A program made the position numbers and the translations under genes. A model generated the notes under the pieces. It was not told where the DNA came from and did not search any database. It saw nothing but the letters and a program-made list of their open reading frames with translations. Shown here piece by piece: positions 12,074 to 14,450 of a DNA stretch of 14,450 nt. The DNA comes from an uncultured Eubacteriales bacterium (GTDB lineage Bacteria > Bacillota > Clostridia > Peptostreptococcales > Anaerovoracaceae). The DNA is taken from positions 1 to 14,450 of the forward strand of contig CADCOV010000105.1 in NCBI GenBank assembly GCA_902803185.1, read 5' to 3'. Position 1 is the stretch's first letter, and each line of letters opens with the position of its first letter.

Positions 12074-13258
12074 ATGATGAAAGAGACGAAACTCGCGAAC
12101 GCCGTGGTCTTATCCACGGGCATAAAAGCCTCTCCGGGTTCTCCTTTTGACCAGGCGGCCGCGGAGAACGCGTGGCGTTTCCACAGGAGCCTTCCGACCT
12201 ACGAGAGGACGAGGCTTGTCTCCCTGGAGACGGCCGCAGCTGATCTGGGCGTGAAGGCGGTCTACCTCAAGGACGAATCGACGCGTTTCGGCCTCAAGGC
12301 CTTCAAGGGTCTCGGCGGCAGCTACGCGGTCTTCCGGATCCTGTGCGACAGGCTGGGCCTGGATCCCCGGACGGCGGTCTTCAGCGATTTCGCGGCGGAG
12401 GAGATCCGGGCAAAATGCAGCGAAGTGGTCTTTGTCACCGCGACGGACGGAAACCACGGCAAAGGCGTCGCCTGGGCCTCCCGGCTGTTCGGCTGCAAGG
12501 CCTACGTCTACCTGCCGGGCGGATCCGTCGAGGCGCGAAGGAAGGCGATCGAAGACGCCGGCGCCGAGAAGGCCGTGATCCTCGATCAAAACTACGACAA
12601 GGTCGTCCAGTACGCCCGCAGGCAGGCCGAGGAAAACGGCTGGATCCTGGTCCAGGATACGGCCTGGGAAGGCTACGAGGAGATCCCGCGCTGGATCGTG
12701 GAAGGCTATCTGACCATGGGCGCTGAGATCGTTGAGCAGCTCGATGGAGTCGTCCCTACCCACGTGTTCCTCCAGGCCGGCGTCGGCGCCATGGCCGGCG
12801 GCATCCTGGGCTACCTGTCCAACGTCTTTGCCGCAAAGGAGCCGGTGTTCACGATCGTCGAGCCGCTGGTGGTCCCTTGCCTTTACGAATCCGCAAAGGC
12901 CGGAGACGGACGTATCCGCTCCATCCAGGGCGATCCCGTCACGATCATGGCCGGGCTGAACTGCGGGACCCCTTGCCTCGTCACATGGCCGACCATCCGC
13001 GACCGGGCCGGCTTCTACTTCGCCTGCACGGACGAGGTGACAAAGACCGCCATGCGCGCGCTCGCCCGCTTCCCGAAGGAAAAGGAACGGGTGGTGGCCG
13101 GCGAAAGCGGCGCAGTCCCCTACGGCGCGCTCCTGGAGGTCATCAAAGACCCTGCCATGAAGGAAGAGATGGGGCTCGGCGAGGACTCGGTCATCCTCCT
13201 GATCAGCACCGAAGGCGCCACGGATCCGGAAGGGTATGAGAGGATCGTGGGCCGGTAG
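12074..13258 (+). CDS. dpaL: Diaminopropionate ammonia-lyase (PLP fold type II)
   Basis: A 394-residue PLP enzyme, the usual length of the YgeX/DpaL family. It converts 2,3-diaminopropionate to pyruvate and two ammonia; family members accept both D and L isomers. The family block DESTRFGLKAFKGLGGS contains the PLP lysine (Lys78), and ATDGNHGKGVAW carries the second catalytic residue (Asp125). Further marks are QAGVGAMAGG (about 233-242) and the C-terminal STEGATD that binds the PLP phosphate/ring region. AGGGGG lies 6 nt ahead of the first of two adjacent ATGs (12074 and 12077); either could be used. It has its own promoter and no co-transcribed gene; the transcript runs through repeat family B to a terminator at 13493-13519. 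Confidence 0.93.
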   Translation: MMKETKLANAVVLSTGIKASPGSPFDQAAAENAWRFHRSLPTYERTRLVSLETAAADLGVKAVYLKDESTRFGLKAFKGLGGSYAVFRILCDRLGLDPRTAVFSDFAAEEIRAKCSEVVFVTATDGNHGKGVAWASRLFGCKAYVYLPGGSVEARRKAIEDAGAEKAVILDQNYDKVVQYARRQAEENGWILVQDTAWEGYEEIPRWIVEGYLTMGAEIVEQLDGVVPTHVFLQAGVGAMAGGILGYLSNVFAAKEPVFTIVEPLVVPCLYESAKAGDGRIRSIQGDPVTIMAGLNCGTPCLVTWPTIRDRAGFYFACTDEVTKTAMRALARFPKEKERVVAGESGAVPYGALLEVIKDPAMKEEMGLGEDSVILLISTEGATDPEGYERIVGR

Positions 13259-13276
13259 CCCTGCGGTGCTGCGGGT

Positions 13277-13464
13277 CCATTCCCAAGATGCCCTTCCAGC
13301 GGTGGGGGGTTCCATTCCCAAGATACCCCTACAGGGATGATCTGGGAATGAAAAACCCCGATTTTCGGGATCCTGGGAATGAAAAGCATTGATTCCATTC
13401 CCAAGGTACCCCTCCAGAGGCGATCTGGGAATGAAAAACCCCGATTTCCGGGATCCTGGGAATG
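13277..13464. repeat. Intergenic repeat array with seven TGGGAATG boxes (family B)
   Basis: Two 70-bp copies (13312-13381 and 13395-13464) differ at 6 positions by eye and are 13 bp apart; a truncated third copy is at 13277-13311. Each full copy is an opening CCATTCCCAAG, then, 30 bp on, CTGGGAATG, then 31 bp on a second CTGGGAATG, so one box is inverted relative to two direct ones. Between boxes sit short hairpins: CCCGA-TTT-TCGGG in copy 1 (one pair changed in copy 2), and CCCT-AC-AGGG in copy 1 versus CCTC-CA-GAGG in copy 2. The array lies downstream of the dpaL stop and upstream of its terminator, so it is probably in the 3' untranslated RNA. No gene is seen in 13259-13660; the rest of this gap holds the two terminators. 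Confidence 0.85.
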
Positions 13465-13492
13465 GCCTCCCACCCTGACTCAGACAAGAACG

Positions 13493-13519
13493 GCGTGACG
13501 GCATTGGTCACGCTTTTTT
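13493..13519 (+). terminator. Rho-independent terminator distal to dpaL
   Basis: GCGTGAC and GTCACGC form a perfect 7-bp stem around a 7-nt loop, followed by six T residues (13514-13519). It lies 234 nt beyond the dpaL stop, after repeat family B. Confidence 0.85.
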
Positions 13520-13626
13520 ATTATAGTGATTCTCCGTACAAAATGATTGTTCCTTCCCTTCTGTACGTACAAACCGCAGCCTATTTCTGTTTTGCACGGA
13601 GCCGGCGGCCCGCGCCGCCCTAACGC

Positions 13627-13654
13627 AAAAGGCCGCCGGATCACTCCGGCGGCC
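13627..13654 (-). terminator. Strong Rho-independent terminator after the feo genes
   Basis: On the minus strand GGCCGCCGGA and TCCGGCGGCC form a perfect 10-bp stem around a GTGA loop, followed by TTTTGCG. It begins 6 nt after the stop of the small Cys-rich protein gene. Confidence 0.92.
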
Positions 13655-13660
13655 AATGCC

Positions 13661-13810
13661 TTACTTTTTTCTGCTGCACCCCGCGCATCCCGCGCAGCCA
13701 TCGCAGCCGTAGCAGCTTTTGCCCGCCCGCCGGGCCTTCCGGATCGACCGGACCGCCAGCAGGACGGCGGCGGCGATCAGCGCCACCACTAAGATGTCCC
13801 ATCCGTTCAT
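13661..13810 (-). CDS. FeoB-associated Cys-rich membrane protein, 49 aa
   Basis: A 49-residue protein with an N-terminal membrane helix (about residues 5-20, WDILVVALIAAAVLLAV), a basic stretch (RSIRKARRAGK) and a C-terminal cysteine cluster with regular CxxC spacing (Cys33, 36, 39, 42, 45) ending SRKK. This is the build of the FeoB-associated Cys-rich membrane protein family found next to feoB in Firmicutes, thought to help ferrous iron uptake, perhaps by handling Fe(II) at the membrane; its mechanism is not established. The ATG lies 4 nt after the feoB stop, with a GGGGTGA-type ribosome binding site formed by the end of feoB. The same transcript ends at the strong hairpin 6 nt beyond the stop. 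Confidence 0.9.
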   Translation of the reverse strand: MNGWDILVVALIAAAVLLAVRSIRKARRAGKSCYGCDGCAGCAGCSRKK

Positions 13811-13814
13811 GAGG

Positions 13815-14450
13815 TCACCCCATTCCGACGGCGAGGCCGATGAGCCTCACCAGCAAAGCCACGACCCAGGCGATGCCGCACTGCCAAAGCACCACGGCCA
13901 CGGCCCAGCCGCCGCCCAGTTCTCTTTTGATCGACGCGATGGCCGCGACGCACGGCGTGTACAGCAGGCTGAAGGCCAGCAAAGACAGGGCCGTCAGCGT
14001 ACTCATCGCGCCGGTCACGCCGCCCGCCGTGCCGAAGAGCACCTCCAGCACGGAGACCACGCTCTCCTTGGCCATGAAGCCGCTGATGAGAGAGGTCACG
14101 ATCCGCCAGTCGCCCAGGCCCACCGGCTTGAACAGCGGGACCAGCACTCCGGCTACGGCGGCCAGCATGCTGTCGTGGGAGTCCTCCACCAGATTGAAGT
14201 GGAAGTCGAAGCTCTTCAGGAACCAGACCACGATGGTGGCGATCAAGATCACGGAGAAGGCCCTCTGCAGGAAGTCCTTCGCCTTCTCCCAGAGCAGCTG
14301 CAGCACGTTCCGCAGGGCCGGCAGCCGGTAGTTCGGCAGCTCCATGACGAACGGCACCGCTTCGCCCTTGAACATGGTCCGCTTGAACAGGAACGCCACC
14401 AATATCCCCACCAGGATCCCCAGGACGTAGAGCCCCGTCATGATGAGGCC
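13815..14450 (-). CDS. feoB: Ferrous iron transporter FeoB, C-terminal 211 residues
   Basis: The C-terminal membrane part of FeoB; the G domain and the first gate lie beyond the right edge, and the reading frame stays open to position 14450. Signature segments are FVMELPNYRLP, the GFMAKESVVSVLEVLFG block and LLYTPCVAAIASIKRE, with about five hydrophobic membrane segments visible. FeoB is the GTP-driven inner-membrane permease for Fe(II), used under anoxic conditions. An ATG at 14439-14441 is internal, not the start, because the protein-like frame continues upstream and the visible piece lacks the GTPase. It is co-transcribed with the 49-aa Cys-rich partner, whose start follows 4 nt after the stop. 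Confidence 0.95.
   Translation of the reverse strand, partial: GLIMTGLYVLGILVGILVAFLFKRTMFKGEAVPFVMELPNYRLPALRNVLQLLWEKAKDFLQRAFSVILIATIVVWFLKSFDFHFNLVEDSHDSMLAAVAGVLVPLFKPVGLGDWRIVTSLISGFMAKESVVSVLEVLFGTAGGVTGAMSTLTALSLLAFSLLYTPCVAAIASIKRELGGGWAVAVVLWQCGIAWVVALLVRLIGLAVGMG

Noticed and set aside
13120..13511. Minus-strand frames with repeated GFFIPRS/GVFHSQ-type peptides
   Set aside because: They are translations of repeat family B in several frames at once, with no consistent start or ribosome binding site.
13520..13525. Perfect TATAAT on the minus strand pointing into repeat family B
   Set aside because: No -35 or extended -10 accompanies it, no gene follows on that strand, and it arises from the AT-rich tail of the terminator.
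13480..13701. Minus-strand 73-codon frame in the gap left of the feo genes
   Set aside because: It overlaps two terminators and the end of the 49-aa Cys-rich protein gene in another frame and shows no family features.

Overview
The window looks like chromosome from a GC-rich, anaerobic member of the Bacillota, probably class Clostridia. This is inference. It rests on strong AGGAGG-type ribosome binding sites, sigma-A promoters (several with an extended -10), a feoB-type ferrous iron transporter, a SufC/SufBD pair with no other Suf gene nearby, and heavy G/C preference at third codon positions. There is no rRNA, tRNA, CRISPR array, integrase, transposase or phage gene. Most genes are enzymes of recognisable families.

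Layout. (1) 1-784, minus strand: nnrE (NAD(P)HX epimerase), followed 3 nt later by the start of a fumarylacetoacetate-hydrolase-family gene that runs off the left edge. (2) 876-2402, minus: an internally repetitive, highly charged helical protein of unknown function (199 aa) and, 27 nt downstream, an arginase; they probably share a promoter at about 2470-2497 and end at a hairpin terminator at 829-859. (3) 2545-3426, minus: a YwqG/DUF1963 protein, divergent from (4) 3583-4800, plus: a DUF1015 protein. The gap between them holds a promoter for each gene, a perfect 10-bp inverted repeat and a second palindrome. (5) 4843-5142, between two converging terminators: three copies of a 64-bp palindromic module. 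(6) 5184-9575, minus: sufC-sufBD-tldD-tldE, tightly coupled (4-nt overlap, 12-nt gap, 8-nt overlap). (7) 9666-11069, minus: a glutaredoxin-like protein, a MazG-like pyrophosphohydrolase and a metallophosphoesterase. (8) 11193-11981, plus: a DapF-fold amino-acid racemase resembling the histidine racemase CntK, whose promoter stands back to back with that of (7). (9) 12074-13258, plus: diaminopropionate ammonia-lyase with its own promoter. (10) 13277-13464: a second, unrelated intergenic repeat with seven TGGGAATG boxes, then a terminator. (11) 13661-14450, minus: the C-terminal part of FeoB and a 49-aa Cys-rich FeoB-associated membrane protein, closed by a strong terminator.

Functional threads. 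There is nitrogen and amino-acid catabolism (arginase, diaminopropionate ammonia-lyase, putative racemase), metabolite repair and housecleaning (NnrE, MazG-like), iron and Fe-S handling (FeoB plus its small partner, SufC/SufBD), and peptide processing (TldD/TldE). The least explained items are the two palindromic repeat families in convergent gaps, the repeat protein ahead of arginase, and the coupling of a two-gene Suf scaffold to TldD/TldE.
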